From positions 992,001 through 1,056,000 of the forward strand of contig CANMOU010000001.1 of assembly GCA_947499555.1 (NCBI GenBank): a stretch of DNA of 64,000 nucleotides. Direction: 5' to 3'. Of this stretch, positions 45,488 to 55,540 are shown piece by piece. How positions within the stretch are numbered: position 1 is the first letter of the stretch; every line of letters begins with the position of its first letter. The stretch comes from an uncultured Roseovarius sp. GTDB lineage: Bacteria; Pseudomonadota; Alphaproteobacteria; Rhodobacterales; Rhodobacteraceae. The position numbers were made by a program, and so were the translations under genes. The notes below the pieces were generated by a model. That model saw only the letters and a list, made by a program, of their open reading frames with translations, had not been told where the DNA came from and did not search any database.

Positions 45488-46693
45488 TTATTCCGCCGCT
45501 TGCTGACCTTGCCAGACCGCGCCGACTTCGGCCCGGATAATCCGGGCAATAAGCGCGCAATCTTCCAAAGAGAACGTCAGCGGCAGGCGCATATCGAGAA
45601 TGCCGCGCAGGATGCGATCCGACTTTGGCATGCGTTCGGACGGGGCATAGCGCCAGCTGTCATACCGGCTGGTGAAGCCCGTAGGTTCGGCCCCGCCAAA
45701 CCATTTCAACTCAACGCCACGCGCGGCGCAGCGCGCGACAACCTCGTTGACCGCTTCCGCACTCCAGTCGAGCAACAAGAACTGAATGGAAGACCCGACA
45801 TAGGTCTCGGCCTCAGGTCGTTCCACCACGCTCAAGCCCGGCGTTTCGCGCAGCCCGTCTTCCACCGCCTTGTAACGCGCATTCCACGCCTTGCATTGCT
45901 GATCCAGATTGGCCAGTTGCGGGCGCAGGATTGCCGCACGCAGGTGGTCCATCCGTCCTGACACATTGGGCGTGACGTATTTCACCCGTTCAAACACCTC
46001 GGCAGGTGGCACCGTGCCATGACGGCCATAGAGCATGTAAGAGCCAGACAGAATGATTGCGCGCGCCATCACCTCATCATCATCGGTGACGAAAAACCCG
46101 CCCTCGCCCGAGTTCATGTGCTTGTAGGTTTGCGTTGAGTAGCACCCTATCTTGCCAAACCGTCCGGACGGCACATCGCGCCAGAAAGCCCCCATCGTAT
46201 GCGCACAATCCTCGATCACCGTGATCCCGGCCGCATCACAAATCGCCATGAGCCGGTCCATGTCACACAGGTGCCCGCGCATATGGCTGAGCATCAGCAC
46301 CTTGGCCTGATCTGCCTTGGCCTCAAGGTCACCCAGATCAATGGTCAGATCCTCGGTCACACCGACGAAGACCGGCACCGCATTCACACTGGCGATGGAC
46401 CCCGGCACCGGGGCCAGCGTGAAAGCATTCGTGAGCACCTTGTCGCCGGGCTGCACCCCGATGGCCCGCAAGGCCGTCGCCATCGCATAGCCACCCGAGG
46501 CAACGGCCAGACAGTATTTCGCGCCCACGTAGGCGGCAAATTCCTGTTCCAGACGCCCCACTTCGCCCACATCGCCGGGGTCAAGATTATACCGGTGCAG
46601 CCGCCCGGATTTGAGCACATCAAGCGCCGCCGCAATCCCCTCATCCGAGATCGGCTCCTGCTGGGTGAAATTGCCTTTGAAGACGTCTGTCAT
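45488..46693 (-). CDS. DegT/DnrJ/EryC1/StrS aminotransferase family protein
   Basis: A 401-residue PLP-dependent enzyme of the sugar aminotransferase family. The PLP lysine is in QTYKHMNSGEGGFF, the PLP-ring aspartate and histidine in VIEDCAHTMGA, and an N-terminal AYVGAKYCLAVASGGYAM matches the family. The ATG at 46693 is preferred over a TTG at 46729. It would transfer an amino group to a keto-sugar or similar ketone. No sugar-nucleotide cluster is attached; gph is directly upstream. Confidence 0.87.
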   Translation of the reverse strand: MTDVFKGNFTQQEPISDEGIAAALDVLKSGRLHRYNLDPGDVGEVGRLEQEFAAYVGAKYCLAVASGGYAMATALRAIGVQPGDKVLTNAFTLAPVPGSIASVNAVPVFVGVTEDLTIDLGDLEAKADQAKVLMLSHMRGHLCDMDRLMAICDAAGITVIEDCAHTMGAFWRDVPSGRFGKIGCYSTQTYKHMNSGEGGFFVTDDDEVMARAIILSGSYMLYGRHGTVPPAEVFERVKYVTPNVSGRMDHLRAAILRPQLANLDQQCKAWNARYKAVEDGLRETPGLSVVERPEAETYVGSSIQFLLLDWSAEAVNEVVARCAARGVELKWFGGAEPTGFTSRYDSWRYAPSERMPKSDRILRGILDMRLPLTFSLEDCALIARIIRAEVGAVWQGQQAAE

Positions 46694-46730
46694 GGTTTGT
46701 TTATCCGGCTTTGTGATAGAGCGCGTCAAG

Positions 46731-47396
46731 TCATCCGATCAGCCGCGCGACAACACCCGGCAAATCGTCGAAATGGTCAATCGTGGCCTCAGGGTTCAGT
46801 GTGCGCACATCCTCGTCCCCCGGCCCGAAGGTCACCAGCACCGATGGCACACCTGCAGCGCGTGCCGTTTCGCGGTCTGTGGCCGTGTCGCCCACCAAAA
46901 GGCACCGCGCCGGATCGCCGCCTGCCTGCCGCACCGCATGGCGCAATGGCTCGGCATCGGGTTTGCGCACCGGCAAGGTGTCTGCGCCCACCAGCGAGCC
47001 AAAGGCGCCCAGCACGCCTAGGCTTTCCATCAATTGCCGCGCAAGACCTTCCGGTTTGTTGGTGCAGATCGAGACCTTGTAGCCCGTTTGAATGAGTGTC
47101 TCGACCGCGTCCATCGCGCCGGGATAAAGCACCGTGTGATGATCAATCGCTTGCCCATAAGCCTCAAGCAGCACCGGATAGTAGCGATCAATCTCGGTAT
47201 CGTCTTCGCCGCGGTCTAGCCGGGACAACCCCAATTTCAGCATCGCCCGCCCCCCGCGCAACGCAGTCGCGGCATCATTTTGAGGATCAAGCACGTCGCC
47301 CACACCCATCTGACGAAAGCACGCATTGGCCGCCGCGATCAGATCGCCGCTTGTGTCGGCCAGAGTTCCGTCAAGATCAAACACCACTGTTGTCAT
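46731..47396 (-). CDS. gph: HAD-family hydrolase, probable phosphoglycolate phosphatase
   Basis: A 221-residue HAD phosphatase. Motif I is VFDLDGTLADTS at the N-terminus, motif II SICTNKPEGLA, the KPDAEPLRHAV region holds the lysine of motif III, and LLVGDTATDRETARAAG is motif IV. A helical cap lies between motifs I and II. It probably clears phosphoglycolate, though related HAD enzymes have other substrates. The ATG at 47396 directly precedes motif I. It is divergent from glmU. Confidence 0.85.
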   Translation of the reverse strand: MTTVVFDLDGTLADTSGDLIAAANACFRQMGVGDVLDPQNDAATALRGGRAMLKLGLSRLDRGEDDTEIDRYYPVLLEAYGQAIDHHTVLYPGAMDAVETLIQTGYKVSICTNKPEGLARQLMESLGVLGAFGSLVGADTLPVRKPDAEPLRHAVRQAGGDPARCLLVGDTATDRETARAAGVPSVLVTFGPGDEDVRTLNPEATIDHFDDLPGVVARLIG

Positions 47397-47554
47397 AGTT
47401 TCACCGCTCTTTGAGGGCCTTATCCGGCCTTGCAACTTGCACTTTCGGCGGGTTTTCGCACGGCTTTGTCACATCCCGCAATCATCTTTGATGGGCTGCG
47501 ACCTTGCGCGACACCCGCAAGTGGATAAAAGGTGCGAGCCCGTAAGGAACGAGG

Positions 47555-48910
47555 ATGCGGATGAATATAACGCTGGTGATCCTGGCCGCTGGTCAAGGGA
47601 CACGGATGAAATCGGACCTGCCCAAGGTGCTGCACATGGTGGCAGGTGCGCCGTTGCTGGTGCATGCCATGCGCGCCGGTGCGTCACTTGCACCTGCGCA
47701 TACGGTCGTTGTTGCCGGGCATGGGGCGGATCTGGTCGAGAAAGCCGCGCGTGGCTACGACGAGGAGGTGCAGATCGCCCACCAGGCCAAGCAAAAAGGC
47801 ACCGCGCATGCGGTGGCACAGGCCGCACCGGCGCTGGCCAACTTCGACGGCGATGTGATTGTGCTGTATGGTGACACGCCCTTTATCTCGTCCGAAACGC
47901 TTGCCCGCATGTGCGAGGCGCGCCAGTCGCATGACGTGGTTGTCCTTGGGTTTGAGGCGGCAGATCCTGGTCGCTACGGCCGCCTTGTGATGCAAGGCGA
48001 TACGCTTGAAAAGATTGTCGAATTCAAAGATGCCGACGATGCCATCCGCACCATCACCTTCTGCAATTCCGGTGTGATTGCGGCCTCTGCCAAGACCCTA
48101 TTTGAACTGATTGACGCCGTGAGTGACGACAACGCGGCAGGTGAATACTACCTCACAGATATTGTTGGACTGGCGCGTGGCAGAGGCTTGTCGGCCACCG
48201 CGATTGCCTGCGACGAAGCTGAGACGCTCGGCGTCAATTCCCGCGCCGAATTGGCACAGGCCGAAGCGGCGTTTCAGGCCCGCGCCCGGACAGAGGCCTT
48301 GGAGACTGGCGTCACGATGCAGGCCCCTGAAACCGTCTATTTCGGCTTTGACACCGTTGTCGGTCGCGACACGGTTATAGAGCCAAACGTTGTCTTTGGT
48401 CCCGAGGTCACCATCGAATCCGGGGCCCATATCCGCGCCTTTTCTCATCTAGAGGGCTGTCACGTGGCCCGTGGTGGGGTGGTTGGCCCTTATGCCCGGC
48501 TGCGCCCCGGTGCTGAATTGGCCGAAGATGCGCGGATCGGCAATTTTGTGGAAATCAAAAATGCGCAAGTGGGTGAAGGCGCCAAGGTGAATCACCTCAG
48601 CTACGTGGGCGACGCCAGCGTCGGCGCGGACAGCAATATCGGCGCGGGCACGATCACCTGCAATTATGACGGCGTCATGAAGCATCGCACCGAGATTGGT
48701 GAGCGTGTGTTCATCGGCTCCAACACAATGCTGGTGGCCCCAGTGAAGGTTGGCGACGATGCGATGACGGCCTCGGGCTCTGTCATCACCCATGATGTCG
48801 CGCCCGAAGCTTTGGCGATTGCCCGTGCACGGCAAGAGGACAAACCGGGCATGGCGCGCAAGCTCTTTGAGATTTTGAAGAAGAAAAAAGCGATTAGAGA
48901 CAAGGGTTAA
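47555..48910 (+). CDS. glmU: Bifunctional UDP-GlcNAc pyrophosphorylase / glucosamine-1-phosphate acetyltransferase
   Basis: A 451-residue enzyme. The N-terminal uridyltransferase has LAAGQGTRMKSDLPKVLH, and YGDTPF for the metal site. The C-terminal half is a left-handed beta helix of hexapeptide repeats with GVVGPYARLRPGAELAEDAR, KKK tail region and the acetyl-CoA site NYDGVMKHRTEIG. It makes UDP-GlcNAc for peptidoglycan and LPS. Two ATGs six bases apart (47555, 47561) both follow AGGAACGAGG. It is 6 bases from glmS. Confidence 0.96.
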   Translation: MRMNITLVILAAGQGTRMKSDLPKVLHMVAGAPLLVHAMRAGASLAPAHTVVVAGHGADLVEKAARGYDEEVQIAHQAKQKGTAHAVAQAAPALANFDGDVIVLYGDTPFISSETLARMCEARQSHDVVVLGFEAADPGRYGRLVMQGDTLEKIVEFKDADDAIRTITFCNSGVIAASAKTLFELIDAVSDDNAAGEYYLTDIVGLARGRGLSATAIACDEAETLGVNSRAELAQAEAAFQARARTEALETGVTMQAPETVYFGFDTVVGRDTVIEPNVVFGPEVTIESGAHIRAFSHLEGCHVARGGVVGPYARLRPGAELAEDARIGNFVEIKNAQVGEGAKVNHLSYVGDASVGADSNIGAGTITCNYDGVMKHRTEIGERVFIGSNTMLVAPVKVGDDAMTASGSVITHDVAPEALAIARARQEDKPGMARKLFEILKKKKAIRDKG

Positions 48911-48916
48911 GGACAG

Positions 48917-50740
48917 ATGTGCGGGATTATTGGTGTTCTTGGGGAGCATGAGGTTGCCCCAACGCTTGTTGAGGCGCTGAAGCGGCTGGAATATCGCGGC
49001 TATGACAGCGCTGGCATCGCCACGATCAACCAGGACAAGCTCGACCGGCGTCGTGCGGTGGGCAAGCTGGTTAACCTCTCGGACCTTTTGGTGCATGACC
49101 CCCTGCCCGGCAAAGCAGGCATCGGGCACACCCGTTGGGCCACCCATGGCGCGCCCAACGTGGCCAACGCGCATCCGCATAAATCCGGGCCGGTCGCCGT
49201 GGTGCATAACGGGATCATCGAGAACTATCTCGAGCTGCGTGCCGAGTTGGCCGAAAAGGGCATCGCCAACGAGACCGACACCGACACCGAAACCGTGGCG
49301 CTTTTGGTGCATGCCTATATGACCGACGGGGACGATGCGATAACCGCCGCACGCAAAACAATTGCACGTCTCGATGGGGCCTATGCGCTTTGTTTTCTCT
49401 TTGACGGTCAGGATGATCTGATCGTTGCCGCCCGCAAAGGCAGCCCCTTGGCCATCGGGTACGGCGACGGTGAGATGTATGTGGGCTCGGATGCCATTGC
49501 ACTGGCCCCGCTCACTGACCGGATTGCCTATCTTGCAGAGGGCGACATTGCGGTCGTGACGCGTAAAAGCGTTGAAATCACAGATGAAAACGGAAATCTG
49601 GCCAATCGCGAGATTCGCACCGTTCAGCTTGACAATGCCCGCGTCGACAAGGCCGGGCACAAGCATTTCATGGCCAAGGAAATCGCTGAGCAGCCGGGCG
49701 TGATTGGCGATGCGCTGCGCCATTATCTTAATGAGGATGGCGCAACCCTGAACCTGCCGCAGGCGGGGCTTGATTTCAGCGCCTATGAGCGCCTGACAAT
49801 GGTGGCCTGCGGCACGGCCTACTACGCCTGTCTGACGGCCAAATACTGGTTCGAACAGCTGGCGGGCATGCCGGTAGAAGTCGATATCGCCTCTGAATTC
49901 CGCTATCGGGAACCGCCTGTATCGGACCGCACTGCGGCCCTTTTTGTCAGCCAGTCAGGCGAAACAGCCGATACGCTGGCAGCCCTGCGCTATTGCGAGG
50001 GCAAGGCAAGCAAGATTCTTTCGGTTATCAACGTGCCTGAAAGCTCTATCGCGCGCGAAAGCGATGTTGCGCTGCCAATATTTGCCGGTACGGAAATCGG
50101 CGTGGCCTCGACCAAGGCCTTTACCTGCCAGTTGACCGTGCTGCTTCTGTTGGCCCTGAAAGCTGCCTCTGACCGGGGGCAGATGGATGACGGCCAACTC
50201 AGAGAGACGCTCTCACGACTGCGCGGCATTCCGGCGGTCCTCAACACCGCATTGGAAAAGAACGAGGATTTCCGCAAAGCCGCACGCCGCCTCGCAAATT
50301 CGGAGAACGCGCTTTTTCTGGGGCGCGGCCTGATGTATCCCCTGGCGTTAGAGGGCGCATTAAAATTAAAAGAAATCAGTTATATACACGCCGAAGCTTA
50401 TGCGTCTGGAGAGTTGAAGCACGGCCCCATCGCCTTGATCGACAAGGAAATGCCAGTGGTCGTCATGGCACCACAAGACGCGCTTTTCGGCAAGACCGTG
50501 TCGAACATGCAAGAGGTCATGGCACGTGAAGGCAAGGTCATTCTGGTCACCGACGCCCCCGGCGCCGAAGCCGCCGGAGAAGACACCTGGATGACGCTGG
50601 TACTGCCCGAAGTGGACCCCGTCGTCACGCCGATCCTATATGCCATCCCCGCGCAGCTTCTGGCCTACCATACCGCTGTTGCCAAAGGCACGGACGTAGA
50701 TCAGCCCCGCAACCTTGCCAAATCCGTGACGGTGGAATGA
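48917..50740 (+). CDS. glmS: Glutamine--fructose-6-phosphate aminotransferase
   Basis: A 607-residue enzyme. The N-terminal nucleophile cysteine is C2 in MCGIIGVLG; the glutaminase domain shows GIGHTRWATHGAP. Two SIS domains follow with CGTAYYAC and SQSGETADTLAALR, and the end reads QPRNLAKSVTVE, the usual C-terminus. It makes glucosamine-6-phosphate, the first committed step of amino sugar synthesis. No glmS ribozyme is seen upstream, since only 6 bases separate it from glmU. Confidence 0.97.
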   Translation: MCGIIGVLGEHEVAPTLVEALKRLEYRGYDSAGIATINQDKLDRRRAVGKLVNLSDLLVHDPLPGKAGIGHTRWATHGAPNVANAHPHKSGPVAVVHNGIIENYLELRAELAEKGIANETDTDTETVALLVHAYMTDGDDAITAARKTIARLDGAYALCFLFDGQDDLIVAARKGSPLAIGYGDGEMYVGSDAIALAPLTDRIAYLAEGDIAVVTRKSVEITDENGNLANREIRTVQLDNARVDKAGHKHFMAKEIAEQPGVIGDALRHYLNEDGATLNLPQAGLDFSAYERLTMVACGTAYYACLTAKYWFEQLAGMPVEVDIASEFRYREPPVSDRTAALFVSQSGETADTLAALRYCEGKASKILSVINVPESSIARESDVALPIFAGTEIGVASTKAFTCQLTVLLLLALKAASDRGQMDDGQLRETLSRLRGIPAVLNTALEKNEDFRKAARRLANSENALFLGRGLMYPLALEGALKLKEISYIHAEAYASGELKHGPIALIDKEMPVVVMAPQDALFGKTVSNMQEVMAREGKVILVTDAPGAEAAGEDTWMTLVLPEVDPVVTPILYAIPAQLLAYHTAVAKGTDVDQPRNLAKSVTVE

Positions 50741-51447
50741 GCCGGGGCACGTCGGGCGATACCGACGAACCGCTGACCGCCGAGGAGGCCCTGGATTTTC
50801 TGCGGCAAAATGCGGAACCCGGCCGCGCCGACGGCATGGAAGGCTACCACAAGGTGCCCCGCCCCTATCTTGGCGTACCAAACCCCGTTCTGAACGACCT
50901 GACCACAGCATGGCGGCGCGCTGCTTCGGTTGAGGCCCGCGTGACGCTGGCGCGCGACCTTTGGAAAACAAACATCTTCGAAGCGCGCATCGCCGCCGCA
51001 AAACTGTTGACGCAAGCGCGGATCACCCCTGACGACACGGTTTGGGCGTTGATTACCTCTTGGGTGCCTGATTTTGACAGCTGGGCCATCGCTGATCATG
51101 CCATGATGGCCGGGCAGAAGCGCCTGATGGCCAATCTGGGCCGCATGGATGAGATTGAAACCTGGACCCAAGGCGAAAGCCACTGGACGCGGCGGGCCGC
51201 GATGATCATCACGCTGCCTTTAGCCAAGAAGAACCATCCCAAGCCTCATGAAAATGCGGCCCGAGAACGGGTTCTGAACTGGGCGGCAACATATGTCCGC
51301 GATCCGCAATGGTTCATTCAGAAGTCCGTGGCCTGGTGGCTGCGCGATCTGTCGAAACATGACCCGGACCGCGTCCGCGCCTTCCTGTCGGAGCATGCCA
51401 AATACATGAAGCCTTTCGCCCGCAAGGAATCAGAGAAATATCTTTGA
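50737..51447 (+). CDS. DNA alkylation repair protein (AlkD-like)
   Basis: A 236-residue protein of HEAT-like repeats. YHKVPRPYLGVPNPVLNDLT and WVPDFDSWAIADHAMM are typical of the AlkD/AlkC glycosylase family, including the tryptophan and aspartate region around DNA. WWLRDLSKHDP near the end also fits. It would excise positively charged alkylated bases. Its ATG overlaps the glmS stop (ATGA), so it is co-translated with the amino-sugar genes, without obvious reason. Confidence 0.85.
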   Translation: MSRGTSGDTDEPLTAEEALDFLRQNAEPGRADGMEGYHKVPRPYLGVPNPVLNDLTTAWRRAASVEARVTLARDLWKTNIFEARIAAAKLLTQARITPDDTVWALITSWVPDFDSWAIADHAMMAGQKRLMANLGRMDEIETWTQGESHWTRRAAMIITLPLAKKNHPKPHENAARERVLNWAATYVRDPQWFIQKSVAWWLRDLSKHDPDRVRAFLSEHAKYMKPFARKESEKYL

Positions 51448-51450
51448 TAT

Positions 51451-51948
51451 TCAATTTCCTGTGCGAAAAACCTCAACTTCAGGCAAATCGGTCAACCCGA
51501 CATCCAAAAGTCGCATAGCTGCCAGAGACAGCTGACTGCCAGCACCTGCATCGCCCTCAAGTGGCAGAAGATCAACCGCAACACTCGTCCCGGTCGGGCC
51601 GTGCAGAACACGCCCTTTTGCCGATGCATCCACAAGCGGGGTCTTCATCCAAAGCCCGGTTTCCGACACATCCCCAAGCGAAGCGATAGTGGTGCCCAAT
51701 CGCCGCTCTTGTCCTGATGGCCCGGTGACGGCCGCAGCGCGCTCTGCGTCCGTTGTGGTGTCAAAGGCTTCGACCGTTCGCGCGCCGGGCGGAGGTGGCG
51801 GTGGACCAACGACTTCGCCATCAACAGAAGCCTCTTCTGACACGCCCTCAGAAGAGGGTGCCGGTGCCTTTCGTTGCCAGGCATCCGGCAAAACGGCACA
51901 GCCGACAAGCAAAGAACTGGACATTATGACCCAAAGAGTGACGCGCAT
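51451..51948 (-). CDS. Putative lipoprotein with proline-rich segment
   Basis: A 165-residue protein with a lipoprotein signal (MRVTLWVIMSSSLLVGC, lipobox LVGC). The mature part has a run of prolines (GPPPPPPGAR) and then a compact domain (LGDVSETGLWMKTPL, TSVAVDLLPLEGDAGAG). It converges on the alkD-like gene with a three-base gap. Proteins of this shape are common in Rhodobacteraceae and of unknown role. Confidence 0.8.
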   Translation of the reverse strand: MRVTLWVIMSSSLLVGCAVLPDAWQRKAPAPSSEGVSEEASVDGEVVGPPPPPPGARTVEAFDTTTDAERAAAVTGPSGQERRLGTTIASLGDVSETGLWMKTPLVDASAKGRVLHGPTGTSVAVDLLPLEGDAGAGSQLSLAAMRLLDVGLTDLPEVEVFRTGN

Positions 51949-52048
51949 ACCGCCAAACTAGGCCGCCCTGACCTCAACTTCAATCACCTCCGTATCGCGC
52001 GCCGAAGACCTCTTGTCGCTTTCGCCCGATTTGCATAGGTTTGTCGTC

Positions 52049-53056
52049 ATGACTGCTCCGCTCATAGATCCGTTCCAGCGCGCGATTTCCTACCTGCGTG
52101 TCTCTGTGACCGACCGCTGCGATTTTCGCTGTGTCTACTGCATGTCGGAAAACATGACCTTTCTGCCGAAGAAAGAGCTGCTGACGCTGGAAGAACTGGA
52201 TCGCATGTGCTCAACCTTTGTGCGGCTTGGTGTGGAAAAGCTGCGCATCACCGGCGGAGAGCCGTTGGTGCGGCGCAATATCATGATGTTTTTCAATGCC
52301 ATGACGCGCCACCTTGACGCGGGCACGCTCAAGGAACTGACCCTCACGACCAACGGATCCCAGTTGGAAAGATTCGCCGATAGCCTTTATGCGGCTGGTG
52401 TTCGAAGGGTAAACGTCTCTCTTGATACGCTTGATGAACAAAAGTTTGCTGACATCACGCGCTGGGGTCGTCTGCCACAGGTAATCAAGGGCATTGATGC
52501 CGCCCAACGCGCGGGCCTTCGGGTCAAGATCAATACCGTCGCTCTCAAGGGCTTTAATGAAGACGAGCTTTACACGCTTGTGGAATGGTGCAAATCGCGT
52601 GACATGGATCTGACCTTTATCGAGGTCATGCCGATGGGCGATATCGGCAACGAGGACCGGCTCGGGCAATACTGGAAACTGTCCGACCTGCGCGCGCGAC
52701 TGGCTGAGCAATACACGCTGAAGGAATTGGCAGAGCGCACCGGCGGCCCGGCGCGTTATGTCGAGCTGACTGAGACAGGTCAGAAGATTGGGTTCATCAC
52801 ACCTCTCACGCATAATTTCTGCGAAAGCTGCAACCGTGTGCGGCTGACCTGCACAGGTGAGCTTTACATGTGCCTGGGCCAGGAGGACATGGCCGACTTG
52901 CGCGCGCCAATGCGCAACAATCCCGGCAGTGACGCGCCCCTTGAAGAGGCCATTCGCGCCGCAATTGCACTTAAGCCCAAGGGGCATGATTTCGACTATT
53001 CCCGCCAAACCGTCGATGGGCGCGTGTCGCGCCACATGAGCCATACCGGCGGCTAG
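52049..53056 (+). CDS. moaA: GTP 3',8-cyclase (molybdenum cofactor biosynthesis)
   Basis: A 335-residue radical SAM enzyme. The N-terminal cluster motif is CDFRCVYCM, and the C-terminal cluster binds through [20 protein letters not shown]. The protein ends in the GG pair (MSHTGG) needed by MoaA. It converts GTP to 3',8-cyclo-GTP, the first step to molybdopterin. The ATG at 52049 starts just before the conserved [18 protein letters not shown]; a TTG 36 bases upstream is less likely. No other moa genes are in view. Confidence 0.95.
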   Translation: MTAPLIDPFQRAISYLRVSVTDRCDFRCVYCMSENMTFLPKKELLTLEELDRMCSTFVRLGVEKLRITGGEPLVRRNIMMFFNAMTRHLDAGTLKELTLTTNGSQLERFADSLYAAGVRRVNVSLDTLDEQKFADITRWGRLPQVIKGIDAAQRAGLRVKINTVALKGFNEDELYTLVEWCKSRDMDLTFIEVMPMGDIGNEDRLGQYWKLSDLRARLAEQYTLKELAERTGGPARYVELTETGQKIGFITPLTHNFCESCNRVRLTCTGELYMCLGQEDMADLRAPMRNNPGSDAPLEEAIRAAIALKPKGHDFDYSRQTVDGRVSRHMSHTGG

Positions 53057-53074
53057 AACCATGCATCGACTGAA

Positions 53075-54355
53075 ATGACAAAGGCGCCCCTCCCCGTGCG
53101 CCTCTATCGGGCTGCGGCAAATCTGGCCGGTCCGTTGGCCTATCGCCGGGTTGCCGCTAAACTGACGCGTGAGGGAACCGATGCCGCGCGTCTGCCCGAA
53201 CGTCTGGGAGCGGCCACACAAGCGCGGCCCGAAGGACGCCTGCTTTGGTTTCACGCGGCCTCTGTAGGCGAAAGTCTTTCAACGCTGCGGCTTATCGAGC
53301 AACTTGGGCAAGACATTCCGGATCTGTCTTTTCTGATCACATCGGGCACCGCCACATCGGCCCAAATCCTCGTCAGCCGTTTGCCGCCCGACACTCAACA
53401 CCAATTCGCGCCGCTGGACACAGAAAAAGCCGTCACCGGTTTTCTGAACTACTGGCAACCCGACGCCGCCGTTTTCGTGGAAAGCGAACTCTGGCCACAG
53501 ATGTTGTCGCAAACGCAGAGCATGGGCATTCCGATGGCGCTTATCAATGCGCGCATTTCAGATAACTCGGCTCGAAACTGGCGGCGATTTCGCGAAAGCG
53601 CGCGGTATCTTCTGCAGCATTTTTCGATGATCCACTGCCAGGATCTGCGCACCGAGGCGCATCTGACCTCGCTGGGTCTCGCCCATGCCAAGCAGGGCGT
53701 GAATCTAAAATCCCTGTCCGGTCCGCTGCCCTTTGATGACGATGCGTTGCGCGCAATGTCGACGAGACTGGGCAAACGGCCCGTTTGGTTGGCCGCCTCT
53801 ACCCATCCCGGCGAGGACGAAATCGTTCTTGAAGCCCACCAAATGCTGCTGTGCGGCACGCCCGAAGCCTTGCTTATTCTGGCCCCGCGCCATCCGGAGC
53901 GCGCGACGACGATCAGGGACCTTATTACCGAAGCCGGGCTAAGCGTTGCGCAGCGCTCTGCAGAGGAAAACCTTGGCGCGACGACGCAGGTCTACCTCGC
54001 CGATACGCTGGGCGAGATGGGTCTGTGGTACCGGCTTTGCCCGATCACGTGCCTCTGCGGTTCTTTCTCGGACGTCGGAGGGCACAATCCCTATGAGCCC
54101 GGCTATGCCGGGTCGGCCATCCTTCACGGTCCGCGTTATGCAAATTTCGGCGACACCTATGCCGAAATGCGGCAGGCAAACGCGTCCACGGAAGTGCCCG
54201 ACGCCGCGACGCTTGGCCAAGTCATCACAGTGCTTTGCGCGAACCCCAAAGAGCTTGCGCAGAAACGTAACGCTGCGCAAGCCTTTGCGCATGCTCAGGC
54301 CGATGTGCTTGAGGGTTTTGCGCAGACCCTTTCCAAGGCTCTTGGGCTGCGATAG
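53075..54355 (+). CDS. waaA: 3-deoxy-D-manno-octulosonic acid (Kdo) transferase
   Basis: A 426-residue GT-B enzyme that adds Kdo to lipid A precursor. An N-terminal hydrophobic part (VRLYRAAANLAGPLAYRRVA) is the membrane contact, WFHAASVGE contains the catalytic glutamate, and VESELWPQML and PRHPERA further match WaaA/KdtA. The C-terminal half has GSFSDVGGHNPYEP. It lies 18 bases after moaA and 44 bases before an LPS-core type glycosyltransferase. Confidence 0.93.
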   Translation: MTKAPLPVRLYRAAANLAGPLAYRRVAAKLTREGTDAARLPERLGAATQARPEGRLLWFHAASVGESLSTLRLIEQLGQDIPDLSFLITSGTATSAQILVSRLPPDTQHQFAPLDTEKAVTGFLNYWQPDAAVFVESELWPQMLSQTQSMGIPMALINARISDNSARNWRRFRESARYLLQHFSMIHCQDLRTEAHLTSLGLAHAKQGVNLKSLSGPLPFDDDALRAMSTRLGKRPVWLAASTHPGEDEIVLEAHQMLLCGTPEALLILAPRHPERATTIRDLITEAGLSVAQRSAEENLGATTQVYLADTLGEMGLWYRLCPITCLCGSFSDVGGHNPYEPGYAGSAILHGPRYANFGDTYAEMRQANASTEVPDAATLGQVITVLCANPKELAQKRNAAQAFAHAQADVLEGFAQTLSKALGLR

Positions 54356-54399
54356 TCACAGGTTGAAATCGCCGAAGCAATCTGAGGGCGCAAAAGCCG

Positions 54400-55443
54400 G
54401 TGCCGGAGCTTATCGTCACGAATTTCAACAAGAATTTCACGGGCGTCTCCGCGACCGCAGGCAATGTCGTGCGCCAGCATATGGAAGACTATGATCTTGT
54501 GCTGGCAGGCCAGCCTTTGCCCGACTGCCCGCCCCCCATCAGCAAGACCAGAGCTGTCGCGCTTTCAAAAATCTCGCCGCCCAACCGGCCCTTCACCATC
54601 TGGCATGTCCGCCGCAATACCGAGATGCGCGCGGCTATCTGGGCGCGCGACGTGCGCCGCCTGCCCATAAAGATTGTTTTCACCTCTGCTGCCATCCGGC
54701 GGCATTCTGCGTTTCCGCGCTGGCTGATCTCTCGCATGGATGCGGTGATCGCGACCACGGTTGAGGCTGCGAGTTTTGTGCCCAACGTCCGAGCCATTGC
54801 CCCGCATGGAGTCGACATCAATGTCTTTTTCCCGGCCAAAGACCGCGCCAAGGCCTGGTCACTTACCGGGTTTCCCGGTACGCGCGGCATTGCCACAATC
54901 GGACGTATTCGGCGCGAAAAGGGCACCGACCGGTTTGTCGATGCGATGATCGCGCTCCTTCCGCAATACCCAGATCTCACCGCCCTTGTGCTGGGCCGTG
55001 CCGCGCGGTCCGATGCCGCGTTTCTCGAGCGGCTGCAAGACAAGGTGGAACAGGCTGGGCTGTCGAACCGCATTCTGTTCCCGGGCGAAATCCATGCGAC
55101 AGAACTGCCCGCCTTGATGCGCGCGCTTTCGCTTGTGGTGCAACTGCCCCGCTACGAGGGCTACGGCATGACGCCGCTTGAGGGCATGGCCTCCGGCGTG
55201 CCCTTTGTGGCGACCGACCAGGGCTATTATCGCAGCTTTTCGGGCCAAGGCAGTTCCGGGCTGATCGTTCCCGAGGACGATCTTCAGGCAACAGTCTCAA
55301 CGCTGTCGGGGCTATTGAATGCACCGGACCGATTCGAGCAAATGGCCTTCGCGGCGCAAGAGGCGGCAACGTTTCAATACAGCTCCGTCCGGGAAGCCGA
55401 CGAAATTGCGCGTGTCTATGAAGACTTGTGGTCACAAGGCTAG
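54400..55443 (+). CDS. Glycosyltransferase family 4, probable LPS core mannosyltransferase
   Basis: A 347-residue GT-B protein. TIGRIRREKGTDRFVDAM is the typical linker to the nucleotide-sugar domain, and PRYEGYGMTPLEGMASGVPF carries the EX7E glutamates. The first domain has HGVDINVFFP. The start is a GTG at 54400, as no ATG fits the fold start ELIVTNFNKNFTGV. Next to waaA it is likely to extend the LPS inner core, similar to LpsB-type enzymes; the sugar is an inference. Confidence 0.88.
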   Translation: MPELIVTNFNKNFTGVSATAGNVVRQHMEDYDLVLAGQPLPDCPPPISKTRAVALSKISPPNRPFTIWHVRRNTEMRAAIWARDVRRLPIKIVFTSAAIRRHSAFPRWLISRMDAVIATTVEAASFVPNVRAIAPHGVDINVFFPAKDRAKAWSLTGFPGTRGIATIGRIRREKGTDRFVDAMIALLPQYPDLTALVLGRAARSDAAFLERLQDKVEQAGLSNRILFPGEIHATELPALMRALSLVVQLPRYEGYGMTPLEGMASGVPFVATDQGYYRSFSGQGSSGLIVPEDDLQATVSTLSGLLNAPDRFEQMAFAAQEAATFQYSSVREADEIARVYEDLWSQG

Positions 55444-55540
55444 GCGCCGAACCCGGTTCAAAGAGAGGAAAGTTTGCGCTTGCATGCCTCTTTGCGCGCG
55501 TTAGGATACGTCCTTCACCAAGGGTAGGTCAGGCGTTTTC